57,548 bases of DNA from Flavobacteriaceae bacterium (lineage in GTDB: Bacteria; Bacteroidota; Bacteroidia; UKL13-3), in the NCBI GenBank assembly GCA_009693575.1, contig SHWZ01000010.1:1-57548 (forward strand), written 5' to 3'. Positions 15,001 through 19,911 of this stretch are shown here, piece after piece. The notes under the pieces are model-generated. The model saw only the letters and a list, made by a program, of their open reading frames with translations. It did not search any database and was not told the origin of the DNA. Position 1 is the stretch's first letter, and each line of letters opens with the position of its first letter. The position numbers and the translations under genes are program-made.

Positions 15001-18000
15001 ATTGGTGATACCGACACCTGAAAGTATATTGTATACGAGAGGAATACAATAGGCTGCTTTGATTATTCTGTTGCCTGTGGGTGAAGTGACAGACGGGGTC
15101 TGAACACCTACAGGAGAACCCATCGTAATTTGAGGACATTGTGCATCAACTACGTTATTCACGGTGGCGGCAGGCTTTATACCTACGCCAAGCCAGAAGT
15201 AGTTGTTGCCAGGTGCCAAGGCCAAAGATCCATTCACTGAGAATGGATTAGCCAAAATGGTAGCACCAGTCAATGATCCTGAACCGAACTGGGTAGAAGT
15301 AGCAAACACATTGCTGTTGCCGGTATAATATACCCGAACAGTATCAACGTCGTTTGCTATGCTGGTACTTCCAGAAAGGTTAAATTTCATTTGTGTTATG
15401 TTTACAGAAGCCCCAGTTGACATTACAACGTTCACTCCCAACATTTCGTTGCGTATGTCCGATCTGAACACATTGGCAAAATTGGTTTGGAATGCAACGG
15501 CATTTGTAAAGGTCATCAGGTTTTCTATAATTCTATTCCCAGAAGGAGCAGTAATAGTAGGAGTGTAGCCGATGCTACCAACAGTTGCCTGTACCAATTC
15601 CCCATCTATCACATTACCTACTGAAGCACCAGATTTCAAGTTGTAAGCCACCCAGAACCAGTTGGTATCAGCTACCAGATTCCGTGAACCGTTTACGTTG
15701 AAGGTAGAACTTGAAAGTGATCCTGCAGCACCAAATCTGGTAAGCGTTGAAAATACATTGCTGTTTCCTGTGTAGTACACACGAGCAGAATCAATATCTG
15801 CAACTGAATTCGACGACCCGTTGGTGTTTAGTTGAATCTGAGTTAAGTTCAATGTACCACTGCAACCAGAAGCTACAACAGCTATTCCAATTACTTCGTT
15901 ATTGTTTGATCCTGGCAACACAGCCGCAGAAGCTGTTTGCGTAGCGAAGCTCGTATTGTATGTCAGGGAAGCATCCGTAATGTTAACTGTGTATTCTTCG
16001 GATTCACCATAAGCTCCATTTGCATTACAAGGTATTTGAGGTACAAGGACACTGTTGTAGTAGAACACGGCCCTCATTCTTGTTGGTCCAGTAGCCGAAC
16101 AAGGTACAGTAAAGTTGTAAGACCTTGTGTTAAAGTTACCCGTTGCATTGTTAGTATATCCAATAAGTTCTCCTGCATCCACAAAGTCTCCATCCGCATT
16201 CCAGTCAATAAAAATTGCAGTAGTAGAGTTGGAGCCAAACGAGCCTGTAGTTATAGTTATGGTATTATTAGATTGTTTTGCAAGGGTTGTGGCGATACTG
16301 GTATAATCATTCACACCTCCAATAATAGCACTTGAATTATTAATAGAGCCTAAGGTTACATTGCTAATTCCCATAGTGTTTCCGTTGGTTCCATTCGCCC
16401 AAGTAGGGTTACAGTAAGGAGGTATAATTTTACGAACACCAGCAGGGTTATCTGAGGTGATAGTTTGTGTGCTTCCGCCAACAGTAAGTCCTACCCATTT
16501 GGCATCCACCGAATCATTGGTGTTTGCTGCAGTCTTAATATCGTAGGTAAGCCAGAAGTAGTTTGCACTCGTGCCCAAAGCCTGCGTTCCGTTTGTGGTA
16601 AAAGTACCATTAGGCGTAGCATTGGCTGAACCAAATTGAGTAGTAGTAGCAAAAGTGCTGCTACTACCTGTATAGAATATTTTAGCGTTCTGAATGTTGG
16701 TGCTGGCATTGTTGGTAGCCGTTCCTGAACCACTTGTGTTCATCACAATTTGGGTCAAGTCTGAAGGACCACCTGATGCACTCATATCCACTTTCATTTG
16801 CAGTATTACCTGATTTGTGGTGTTCTTGAATACCACTCCAGTTGATGCCTGATAGGCATTGGCCGCTGAGAAGGTAGCTGGATTAGCAATCAACCTGCTT
16901 CCGCTTGGAGATACATTGGCAGGTGGGTAAGTACTACTCCCTACTTTGATGCTTTTGGCATCCCATCTAGCATCCACTACATTACCAACTGTGGCACCCG
17001 ATGCTATGTTATAGGTAACCCAAACATAGTTATTGCCGCAGGATAGTGCTTGGTTGAGACTGGTAAAGGCGGCATAGCCACTTGTGAATCCACTAGCCGT
17101 AGAGCCCAATTGGGTTGCGGTACTAAAAGTAGGACCCGTAGTATAAAATAATTTGATTCCGTCGACATCGGCATTGTTTGTACAATTACTTCGAACAACA
17201 AAAGAATCAAGAATTATTGAACCTGTCACCCCGCCAACTGGAAAGTCGACACGGGTAATCACGGCATTGGTATTATTCGGAGAGACCGATTGCACTGAAG
17301 CAGTATTAAAAGCAGGGTTGCTGGTCAAAGCCAATGCTCCTCCACCTGTTGGTGTGAATGTAAAGGTAAGATTCTTATTAAATTTACCTGTACTATAAAA
17401 CGAACAACCGCTTGCAGAACTTGTACTTGAAGTAGCACCGTCCCAAGATCCTGAACTGTTGTTCCACGAAATATAGTCGTTTGTAGCACTTCCTCTGATA
17501 CCAACGTTCATGTTGTTGTAGCCACAATTTGAGGTGCTTATAGCATACACTGAGTCATATACAAACTTGACAACTCCATTGCAGGTGTTAATCCTAGCTT
17601 GAAAACTGAACTTTGCGGCGTTATCGCAATATTGACTCATGTCACTCCATTGAATCACAAATTCTTGTCCTATGGTTTGATACCTAACAGCAGGAGCTGC
17701 TGCTCCACCCGTTGCGTTGTTAGAAAAGTAGAGGTAGTTGGCACAGGGTGCAACCACTCCGCTATAAGCTCCTGAAACTAGTGGCGTGTTGATGTAAGTG
17801 CCACAACTGCTACTCGCACTAAATGCAGCATAACCTCCTGGAAACAAGCAAATGTTACTGTACGACGTTCCATTCCAGGTTACGGCGGACGGTAAAGCAA
17901 CGTTTACTGCGGTAGGGGTGTAGTAATAAATAGCACCCGACATGGCAGTTGTTGCACCACCTGCAGCGGTAATGGGGGTATAAGTCCCATACGACTTGGC

Positions 18001-18156
18001 GGTTGAATAGGTGCTGGCTATTTGGGCTTTTGTTCCCGTGTAGGCCAGCATCATGATTAGCATAAGCGACAAACAGGATGCGATTTTGCTCCACGTTGTC
18101 ACCGACCGTTCACGCTTTTCAGCGTTAGCGGCAATTTTACTTGTAAAATTGTACAT
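1..18156 (-). CDS. Giant secreted repeat protein (GEVED / BNR_assoc_N-like modules), 3' end beyond window
   Basis: One minus-strand frame opens at the ATG at 18154-18156 and reaches base 1 without a stop: at least 6,052 codons. I translated long stretches and spot-checked the frame near 540, 2400, 5040, 7200, 9000, 11040 and 15000; all give the same protein family in the same frame. Residues 1-45 form a long signal peptide with a hydrophobic core and a TKA-Q cleavage site. Residues ~46-270 resemble the N-terminal beta-sandwich of large Bacteroidota secreted proteins (EFVIQW and VGIRG motifs). Then come 24 modules with the NYFWLTYDI / GNVVDA signature, matching the Pfam BNR_assoc_N type, and 12 GEVED modules (YGExEDYxV), arranged 2+1. 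Two Ig/PKD-like domains (~1000-545) and a beta-rich tail with WNNGLNW and GTVP motifs follow. The ligand is unknown; adhesion is inferred. A T9SS sorting domain is expected beyond the left edge but is not seen. Confidence 0.93.
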   Translation of the reverse strand, partial: MYNFTSKIAANAEKRERSVTTWSKIASCLSLMLIMMLAYTGTKAQIASTYSTAKSYGTYTPITAAGGATTAMSGAIYYYTPTAVNVALPSAVTWNGTSYSNICLFPGGYAAFSASSSCGTYINTPLVSGAYSGVVAPCANYLYFSNNATGGAAAPAVRYQTIGQEFVIQWSDMSQYCDNAAKFSFQARINTCNGVVKFVYDSVYAISTSNCGYNNMNVGIRGSATNDYISWNNSSGSWDGATSSTSSASGCSFYSTGKFNKNLTFTFTPTGGGALALTSNPAFNTASVQSVSPNNTNAVITRVDFPVGGVTGSIILDSFVVRSNCTNNADVDGIKLFYTTGPTFSTATQLGSTASGFTSGYAAFTSLNQALSCGNNYVWVTYNIASGATVGNVVDARWDAKSIKVGSSTYPPANVSPSGSRLIANPATFSAANAYQASTGVVFKNTTNQVILQMKVDMSASGGPSDLTQIVMNTSGSGTATNNASTNIQNAKIFYTGSSSTFATTTQFGSANATPNGTFTTNGTQALGTSANYFWLTYDIKTAANTNDSVDAKWVGLTVGGSTQTITSDNPAGVRKIIPPYCNPTWANGTNGNTMGISNVTLGSINNSSAIIGGVNDYTSIATTLAKQSNNTITITTGSFGSNSTTAIFIDWNADGDFVDAGELIGYTNNATGNFNTRSYNFTVPCSATGPTRMRAVFYYNSVLVPQIPCNANGAYGESEEYTVNITDASLTYNTSFATQTASAAVLPGSNNNEVIGIAVVASGCSGTLNLTQIQLNTNGSSNSVADIDSARVYYTGNSNVFSTLTRFGAAGSLSSSTFNVNGSRNLVADTNWFWVAYNLKSGASVGNVIDGELVQATVGSIGYTPTITAPSGNRIIENLMTFTNAVAFQTNFANVFRSDIRNEMLGVNVVMSTGASVNITQMKFNLSGSTSIANDVDTVRVYYTGNSNVFATSTQFGSGSLTGATILANPFSVNGSLALAPGNNYFWLGVGIKPAATVNNVVDAQCPQITMGSPVGVQTPSVTSPTGNRIIKAAYCIPLVYNILSGVGITNVKVGSINNTTITPPSAGASTFTNYGSFYNPAYTAIMQRGSSQTVAITNGTWTGTAQFIGAWADWDQSGTFDASEFLGINSSGAGAGATVSLNFIVPCNALLGSTRIRTKMQYNGTFANTTACTAPVTYGEVEDYTLSITDNTLAWNSVSCEQNTLTAVGTNTKNNLILQIKTVMTGCTGSMVADKFTLNTNGSTDPGNDLDSIKVFWTGNSATFATTTLYGKMASQNGSYDLYPTNTINLVKDTNNFWVTYDIQSSATNGNVIDAQCTDAPVNGVSYSPTITSPTGTRTISAPQTYSSHTWSKYTNSSTQNSTRQVTTAIAITMSSGTGLNLDSMIFNTTGTTNAVNDVQNARLFYTGNSSSFATTTQMYSQTIAGPSGTMFFGGTQQLVAGVNYVWFTYDVKVAAPVGDVFTANLVRLRVGGNTYTSTPSSVTGTKTIIAPYCVPTWANGHNAGTMGLTKIVCGSINNTTGINYTAPNGWNDYTNLSTTMKKKTNQSIAITSGTFGSNTTLAAWIDWNGDGDFADAGELLGGYYNSTGNTTVTFNFTVPCSAVLGTTRMRVTMRYNATSADPCGTDSYGEGEDYTVDITDSAAAYASSTTIAASTAQVAVGANNAQVIAVTMTAIGCGGTLPVTSISLNTNGSSSASGDLTAARVFYTGNSNVFSVATQFGSTASNPNGSFTVTGSQNLVGGTNYFWVAYDVSTSATAGNVVDGECTQFVVNGNTQNPSTTAPSGSRTIQAAMTLNNVTWDQYVNNVSRNNANAIMTRVVVNMNSGAPINLDSIVASTTGHYGSLGDLSNTRCYFTGSTNNFATTTQFGGQTNSPNGTFKFVGAQPLVAGNNYFWIVYQLSATAGIGDSANAPLTKLTINGSNVSVGSATLVGKRKIIGAYCIPVSTGYCCSFGIYNVSMGSISNMASSLPASTNQSEVYHDYTAMSTNIKKLSNNTVTFQTDGAGNPMGTEIFIDWNQDGDFTDAGEDVGGVGTLAGYTNGTVTFQVPCSATLGQTRMRVLSIYYYYYNQIQGQPCANQAYLDCEDYSVNVTDSAFSYVSSTTTQANTTAVQTNTNNNNIVGLTVVGGGCGTGFNLSQINLTTTGTTNPSGDVGAAKVFYTGTTNTFATTTQYGSTATTPSGSYTVSGTQNLQGGTNYFWVAYDVNSGATIGNVVDATVPSFTLNSISQTPTVTSPSGNRSILNPMTFNSVTWARMSNNVTKGTLNCNVISVNVNMSTGASVNMDSLVAATSYSGSGSIGGSISSARCYFTGSNANFATTTLYGAQINSPSGTMKFGGTNALAVGNNYFWISYTITTSATTDDSVTANLSSIKVAGTSQSGGSATNTNMRKIIPDYCVPAWPYGNNGNTMGISNVTFNSINNSTGTTSAAVQDYTNLSTSVLKNVSYSFSMSPGSYQYYTNMRSFIDWNQDGDFGDAGENVATFEDNSGATNAGPFTSTILIPCSAVTGSTRMRVIFAYNVSITDPCNTALQYGEAEDYTVIVGDNQRQVTAINATTALNASVASGAASAEMLRLNVIASGCGSASLTQFDLSTVGNIGTNNPGTNLSAATMYYTGASSVFSTNTSYGSQSSPSGSYSITGSQSVSLDNSYYWLAYAVSSTANLYDTLDASISNVIVGGNNVTPNTGNPAGYRVIDNPMTIVSSSMSMPITSPMFKGTAHNPIVRLKVTMSSTGYPVVLDSLYLSTTGSASPTTNLQNARVWSTGSSSSFATTTVAQVGTNVTAPNGVMTYVPSTPFNMLNGDNYFWFTSGIKASANTGDSITATFDRVVVATNADIPSPGSVSSKRKILAPYCIPTVTNMCCGMGISLVKLGSINNTTGTPATNAQSEVYKEYLTLSTTLQRYSNQTISFKPGSYGSAQNMAIWIDWNQDGDFYDTGEKLGEQNNMNSTATYTKNFTVPCSALVGITRMRLLHAYSTTNLDPCNTNSYGETEDYTINVIDSAMSFVSANTYQALTSAVAQSTNNNVILSIPVVTGGCGGSLTASSFTVNTTGSTNISGDVTGASLFYSGNSNVFATATQFGSTTSNPNGSYSITGSQNLLTDTNWFWLAYNIASGSTVANVVDAQCTSLTIGSAWTPTTTNPSGNRPIQAQMTFNSLIWAQQTNAVIIGTNDNRMTLVNVKMNSGGSINLDTLQFTTDGSTAVSDLSRVKIYSTGASSAFSAAIQYGSTVTSPSGTITVAGTNGLLVGDNYFWIVYDISASATAGDSVTAPMAKITVNGTDYSANTPTTAGKCKVNPPYCTMTWIYNYTAGFGITKVSLGSIDNTTTALGGTGSIQDFTNQVTDIEKKSTNTMIVKSGSYDYNQNFAVYIDWNQNGSFQASEEVFDTYNAGAGSMRTFTFDVTPPCSAALGTTRMRVIMEYNNTANPNGYPCGGGYYNYYGEGEDYTVNVTDVALSYASSYVIQASTAAAPTGSSNNVIIGIPIITDGCGGTLPATSFSLNTTGSTNPSNDITNAKLWYTGNGNTFQAVTQFGSTASSPSGSFTITGSQNLTYDTNWFWLAYDVPSGGTNGNVLDAQCTGFTVTSNRTPSVTNPSGSRTIQAPMTFGSMSWQQKTSKVIKGTSDNDMTRIKITMSSGASVNMDSIVFATAGSQNVGTNLTSAMCYYTGASTVFATTTTFGTVQNSPNGTVLVAGTQGLLAGDNYFWITYTLPSGATFGDVLEASLTRITVNGATQTPGSATTAGTRSIMNPYCIPVSTAYCCNFGINNVSMGSISNIGSGTPNGTSQAQVYHDYTNMSTNIKRLISNTVTIQTGGAGNAMNTEIFIDWNVDGDFEDAGEDVGGVQNLQQNTNGTITFTVPCSAVLGTTRMRVLSMYTGSGSLVGNPCMSNNYVDAEDYSVNVLDSAATYSSSTTAQGLTTSVSQGVSNARVIEIKVVMIGCGGSTPATQFNLSTTGSTSAGDIDAAKIFYTGNSRTFAVSTQYGSTVSSPSGSFSINGSQNLMGDTNWFWLTYDISNTATIGNVVDAQCATMVINGSTKTPTITSPSGTRLIQNPMTFNSVTWNQMKSNIPRGNSMAVMTKVIVNMSSGATVNLDSLIADNAYTGTGGMTTDANNAKVFYTGASSIFSAATQYGSTIATLSATKMSFTGLASLLAGNNYFWITYDVPSGANINDSITATVSKVTVNGTDQSTSAASTTGKCKIISAYCIPVSTSFCCNFGIQNVSMGSISNIASSMPSGTAQAQVYHDYSGTMSTNITKLTSNTITIQTGGAGNTMNTEIFVDWNQDGDFDDAGEDVGGISALAMNTNGTVTFSVPCSAVTGPTRLRVLSIYSGMGALTNTPCVSNAYVDCEDYGVNIIDSAFVYVSSIATQALTTSIQLNTTKNNILGLTVVGGGCGTGPNLTQINFNTAGSSNASGDISYAKVYYTGTTNTFATTTQYGSTTSSPSGAFSVSGSEALVGGSNYFWLAYDVPSGATLGNVVDATCPDFVLSSGTQTPSVTAPSGNRLLQNPMTFNSVTWTPTPNNVIIGTNYADVMLVNVIMNSGASINLDSLVANTSGSQNITTNASVARCYFTGTSTTFTTTTQFGGDLYNPNGNMIFKGTVALQVGNNYFYVAYDVYGAGAANVGDSITATLTRIYTDGATQNAGAGISYGKRRIIPPYCTPAWPNGNNGNTMGITNVTFGSINNTTACTSPAVQNYTNLSTTVLKNVSYPFSMKHGSYQYYTNLTAYIDWNQDGDFDDAGEAVASFSDNSGTVNTGPFNFNILVPCSAATGPTRMRVIFAYNAAISPCSTSLSYGEAEDYTVIVGDNQLAITSVVTTTASTVFVSPSSTNNQMLMVRVNKSGCGSATFTSTQFDFNTNGTTTASDITAAKVFFTGNSKTFATTTTFGTTNTPSGAFSVTGSQVLTSDSSFFWLAYNIASSATVGNALDAEGTVMTMNSTTYGSSSAPSGNRLIAATAAITALTTDQVTGAIQRGANKQAILRVKITGNGQGTSPNMTEMDFNIGSTNTSNIGNVRIYYTGTSSTFATTTQYGSTYSYPIYGFTIYGSAAIGAGDNYFWLTYDVPSNATVGDCLDAEFELATLDSGGTTITKTPIVGNPSGCRSIMNAYCSPNWISNLGAPIGMTKVVLKSINNTTTAPNGQSGTIDYTTQSTTLARSSVTNMQIITGSYNYYNLTSVHIDFNQDGAFAASERVYNNWIGATGSGSASTLNFTVTVPCGATLGATRMRVVNEYYTTNAGPGSACGLQVNYGEAEDYSVVIGDSAMNVQSVNASQAVTTDVFANSNNNQIAGIIVSVSGCTGALTLTDLSLNTNGSTNASSDISNAKVFYTETVNTFTTTTTFGSTGTPNGAFTVTGSQALVTGANYFWAAYDLGSATTANVIDIEVNTATISATTYNSTTTAPSGSRTVNVPMSYVSSAVSSVTCGTAVGGTYAQVAKLTVTMSASGAPVNLTQLNLNTNGTTGTIANNVDSVKVYFTGNTNTFATTTLFGTKVGPNGTFTVTGSQALSTGANYVWITYRIKNAATAGDSVTVNATQIIVAGSSQTPSPTSPGCKRKIIPAYCIGTYSNDYSTQMYMSRVKKNTGSFDHTSSNQTFTNSYTYYTTPVCTLTMGKVDTLQVLGGTTYNISVGVFADVNQDGDFDDAGEKMGENQNVNYASLTPVVITVPSTGVIAGTTRLRVRNTYQANAVSACGTLTYAGETQDYDVVLMPPPAPTPTITPSTSTFCVGIGQTFTTGTAVSTHNYVWKEGSTVKSSGTGSPYNQFSYNPSYTGTFNITCTVTDAYSQTGVSNTATVTVNPNATAGIASAWSTSLCSGQEDTMYVAGFNGTIQWQIKIGTNAWSDLSGATNDTMPFTPSVTAMYRAKVSYGSCNPAFTNIVTVSIGATNVWMGKVNNDWNNGLNWCNGTVPIATSIVTISGSANQPVIISAASCSTLTVNAGAVLTLNNGANLTVNGAYVKNSTGTLLHNGGQLNLSKAQNIPGQAYHYLKLSGPGSYRFTGNTSIANYLVIPNATTFVSDSGYTITCPGDVTNNGTIQSNGSG
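1000..17340 (-). repeat. Twelve tandem ~1.36 kb coding units (BNR_assoc_N x2 + GEVED)
   Basis: The GEVED signature (Y-G-E-x-E-D-Y-x-V) recurs on the minus strand near 15990, 14595, 13245, 11885, 10530, 9150, 7805, 6450, 5080, 3728, 2362 and 1012. Spacing is 1,345-1,395 bp, about 453 residues. Two BNR_assoc_N-like modules of ~150 residues precede each GEVED module. The units are diverged in DNA, not near-identical, so they are old duplications under protein-level constraint. The units at 11885/10530 look most like those at 5080/3728, which suggests a five-unit (~6.8 kb) block duplication. Confidence 0.9.
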
Positions 18157-18701
18157 AGTTTTGATTGTTGTTTTTGGTAATTAAAAATAGATTGATGATT
18201 GGTTTTGTTTGATAAGGATTTTTAACCTGTCCAATTGAGATAACCAATCGTGAAATCCTTGTTGGACAGTCCGGAGTTGTAGTAGATTTTTTGTTCCAGG
18301 CGTTTTGTTTAGGTGGTTTTAAATTTTGTTAAACAATCGTGTATTGGTCGATGACTTGCCATCCGCACATAGCGGATAACATACCATTACCCCGATTTTG
18401 TAGAGTTTATTAATTGTGTCCATAGTAAAGCAGGTCTAGTGCCCTGAACACGAAAGATACGAAAAAGTATGATGGGAATCACATTTTCAAAAAAATAATG
18501 CTATTGTTGCTCAATTACTTAGAAATATGTAAGAAAATGTAAGAATACTTTCATTTTGAAAAAATAGAACTTAAAAATAGACGTTTGTTTAATTGGAAAT
18601 ATAAATTATTAAACAAATGTACTATTTCAAACAGGTCTAGTGTGGAAAACTTTGTGTAAAACCGCCACTTAATTGCTTCCAATTCTAAAGCTTGCCAGTA
18701 A
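18157..18701. other. 545 bp AT-rich leader of the giant gene; no gene seen
   Basis: This gap separates the ComA-like gene from the giant gene, both on the minus strand. It must hold the terminator of the first and the promoter of the second, but neither is clear. On the minus strand, TACATTTG (18614-18621) fits the Bacteroidota -7 consensus TAnnTTTG, and TATCTTTC (18452-18459) is a close variant; neither has an obvious -33 TTG at 19-21 bp. An 11 bp direct repeat, caggtctagtg, occurs at 18431-18441 and 18632-18642. Either promoter would leave a 290-450 nt untranslated leader. Confidence 0.5.
18614..18621 (-). promoter_or_regulatory. Candidate -7 box for the giant gene
   Basis: The minus strand reads TACATTTG, an exact match to TAnnTTTG. 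It lies ~458 nt upstream of the giant gene's ATG and no -33 element is evident, so the assignment is weak. Confidence 0.2.
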
Positions 18702-19487
18702 TTAATACTTAATGCTTTGGTGCTTCAAGAAGGTATAGAAGGTGTCGCCTCGCAAACCCAACCGTAGCGTCTCCAAGGGTATTACTTCGTTAGGTGCTAT
18801 GTTGCCAAGATTGGCATTAGCTCCCAAAAGTTTGATAAAATATACTTGCTGCCCTTTTTGTGGGGTTTCCCAAATGATCTTGTCCATCGGTATCTGGGTC
18901 AGTATTTCATCCACCAAGCCCGAACGCACCTCACCGGTACCTCGGAAGATGCCGACATTTCCACTTTCTCTTGCTTCCGCTATCACTTTCCACACACCAG
19001 CTTGCAACTCCTTTTTCATAAGCTCAATCCACTTATACGGAGGGATGATTTTTTCTGCGTCCTTGCTGCCTACCTCAGATATGACAGTAACATACTTGCT
19101 CAGTAATTGAATAAACTCACACTTCTTGTCATGTGGCATTTCCAAGCTACCATCACTCACCTCGGCATACTCCATTCCGAAACGCTCAAGCACCCGCAAG
19201 TACTCATCAAACTGCTTGCGAATAATATATGCCTCGAACAAGGTACCTCCGAAATAGGTTGGAAGTCCAGCTTCACGGTACATAGCCAGTTTCCTTTCCA
19301 GATTTGCACTCACAACCGAGGTGCCGAAACCGAGTTTTACTATATCGGTGTATGGCTCGCACATCTCGATAAAATCTTCAGCTTCACGGGTGCTAAGGCC
19401 TTTATCCATCACCATCGTGATGCCGTCCTGTCGAGGCTTAGGTGTCCGCTTTGGTAAGTTTCTAAGTTTGAATGGGCTGCTACTCAT
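18702..19487 (-). CDS. Phosphosulfolactate synthase-like protein (ComA family)
   Basis: This 261-residue protein matches the ComA family, which adds sulfite to phosphoenolpyruvate to make phosphosulfolactate. Visible family features are DGITMVMDKG near the N-terminus, VKLGFGTSVV, the TYFGGTLFEA strand, EVSDGS, VISEVGSKD, and the late IWETPQKGQQ stretch. The frame is open further upstream, but residues before MSSSPFKLR are low-complexity Trp/Cys-rich and unlike the family, so I start at the ATG at 19485-19487. A TACTTTTG box 11 nt upstream of this ATG supports the choice. In archaea ComA begins coenzyme M synthesis; Bacteroidota lack that pathway, so the role here is open. A link to sulfonate or sulfonolipid metabolism is only a guess. 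Confidence 0.85.
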   Translation of the reverse strand: MSSSPFKLRNLPKRTPKPRQDGITMVMDKGLSTREAEDFIEMCEPYTDIVKLGFGTSVVSANLERKLAMYREAGLPTYFGGTLFEAYIIRKQFDEYLRVLERFGMEYAEVSDGSLEMPHDKKCEFIQLLSKYVTVISEVGSKDAEKIIPPYKWIELMKKELQAGVWKVIAEARESGNVGIFRGTGEVRSGLVDEILTQIPMDKIIWETPQKGQQVYFIKLLGANANLGNIAPNEVIPLETLRLGLRGDTFYTFLKHQSIKY

Positions 19488-19498
19488 AATTTGCGTCA

Positions 19499-19506
19499 CA
19501 AAAGTA
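19499..19506 (-). promoter_or_regulatory. -7 box upstream of the ComA-like gene
   Basis: The minus strand reads TACTTTTG, an exact TAnnTTTG match, ending 11 nt before the ATG. No convincing -33 TTG lies at the usual spacing. Confidence 0.45.
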
Positions 19507-19537
19507 AGTGTTTGACCAATTAGCCTTTTGTAAATTA

Positions 19538-19803
19538 TTAACCGCCAATCCGCACCAAGGCCCGAAGCATGATACCAGCATACATCTTGTAGTTGCGATA
19601 ATCCACATCTGCCACCTGCAAACCACCATAGCCACCAATTGCATAGCATACTGTTTCCCTGATTTTTGAACTCCGATATACACATTTATATTGTTGAACA
19701 CCGCTACTTGATCATTGGCCTCAAATTCTCTTTTTACAGGTGGTTTTAGCTTTTTCTGAAAGTCAAAATGGGCAATTTGCCTATCTATAAAATCAATCTC
19801 CAA
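19538..19803 (-). pseudogene. Possible gene remnant upstream of the ComA-like gene
   Basis: This lies in the 424 bp between two confident divergent genes. One minus frame reads from a TTG at 19803 through a soluble-looking stretch (FIDRQIAHFDFQKKLKPP). A second frame then carries a plausible protein tail (GGYGGLQVADVDYRNYKMY) ending IGG at a TAA at 19538-19540. That second frame has a stop just upstream and no ATG of its own, so a coding sequence would need a frameshift around 19650-19700. I do not recognise the family. It may be a decayed gene, a sequencing indel, or chance. Confidence 0.25.
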
Positions 19804-19911
19804 GGCAGGCAGATGGAAGTATGACCCTACCGATGACCAAACCGCTGGGTAAAATTGGGTGTCAAACCCAAAAAACGTATGCCTTATTTTCGCAGCTATT
19901 TATCAAAACCT

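Noticed and set aside
1000-16400. Regular spacing taken as a CRISPR-like or satellite array
   Set aside because: The period is ~1.36 kb, the units are diverged at DNA level and the frame is open throughout, so this is a protein repeat.
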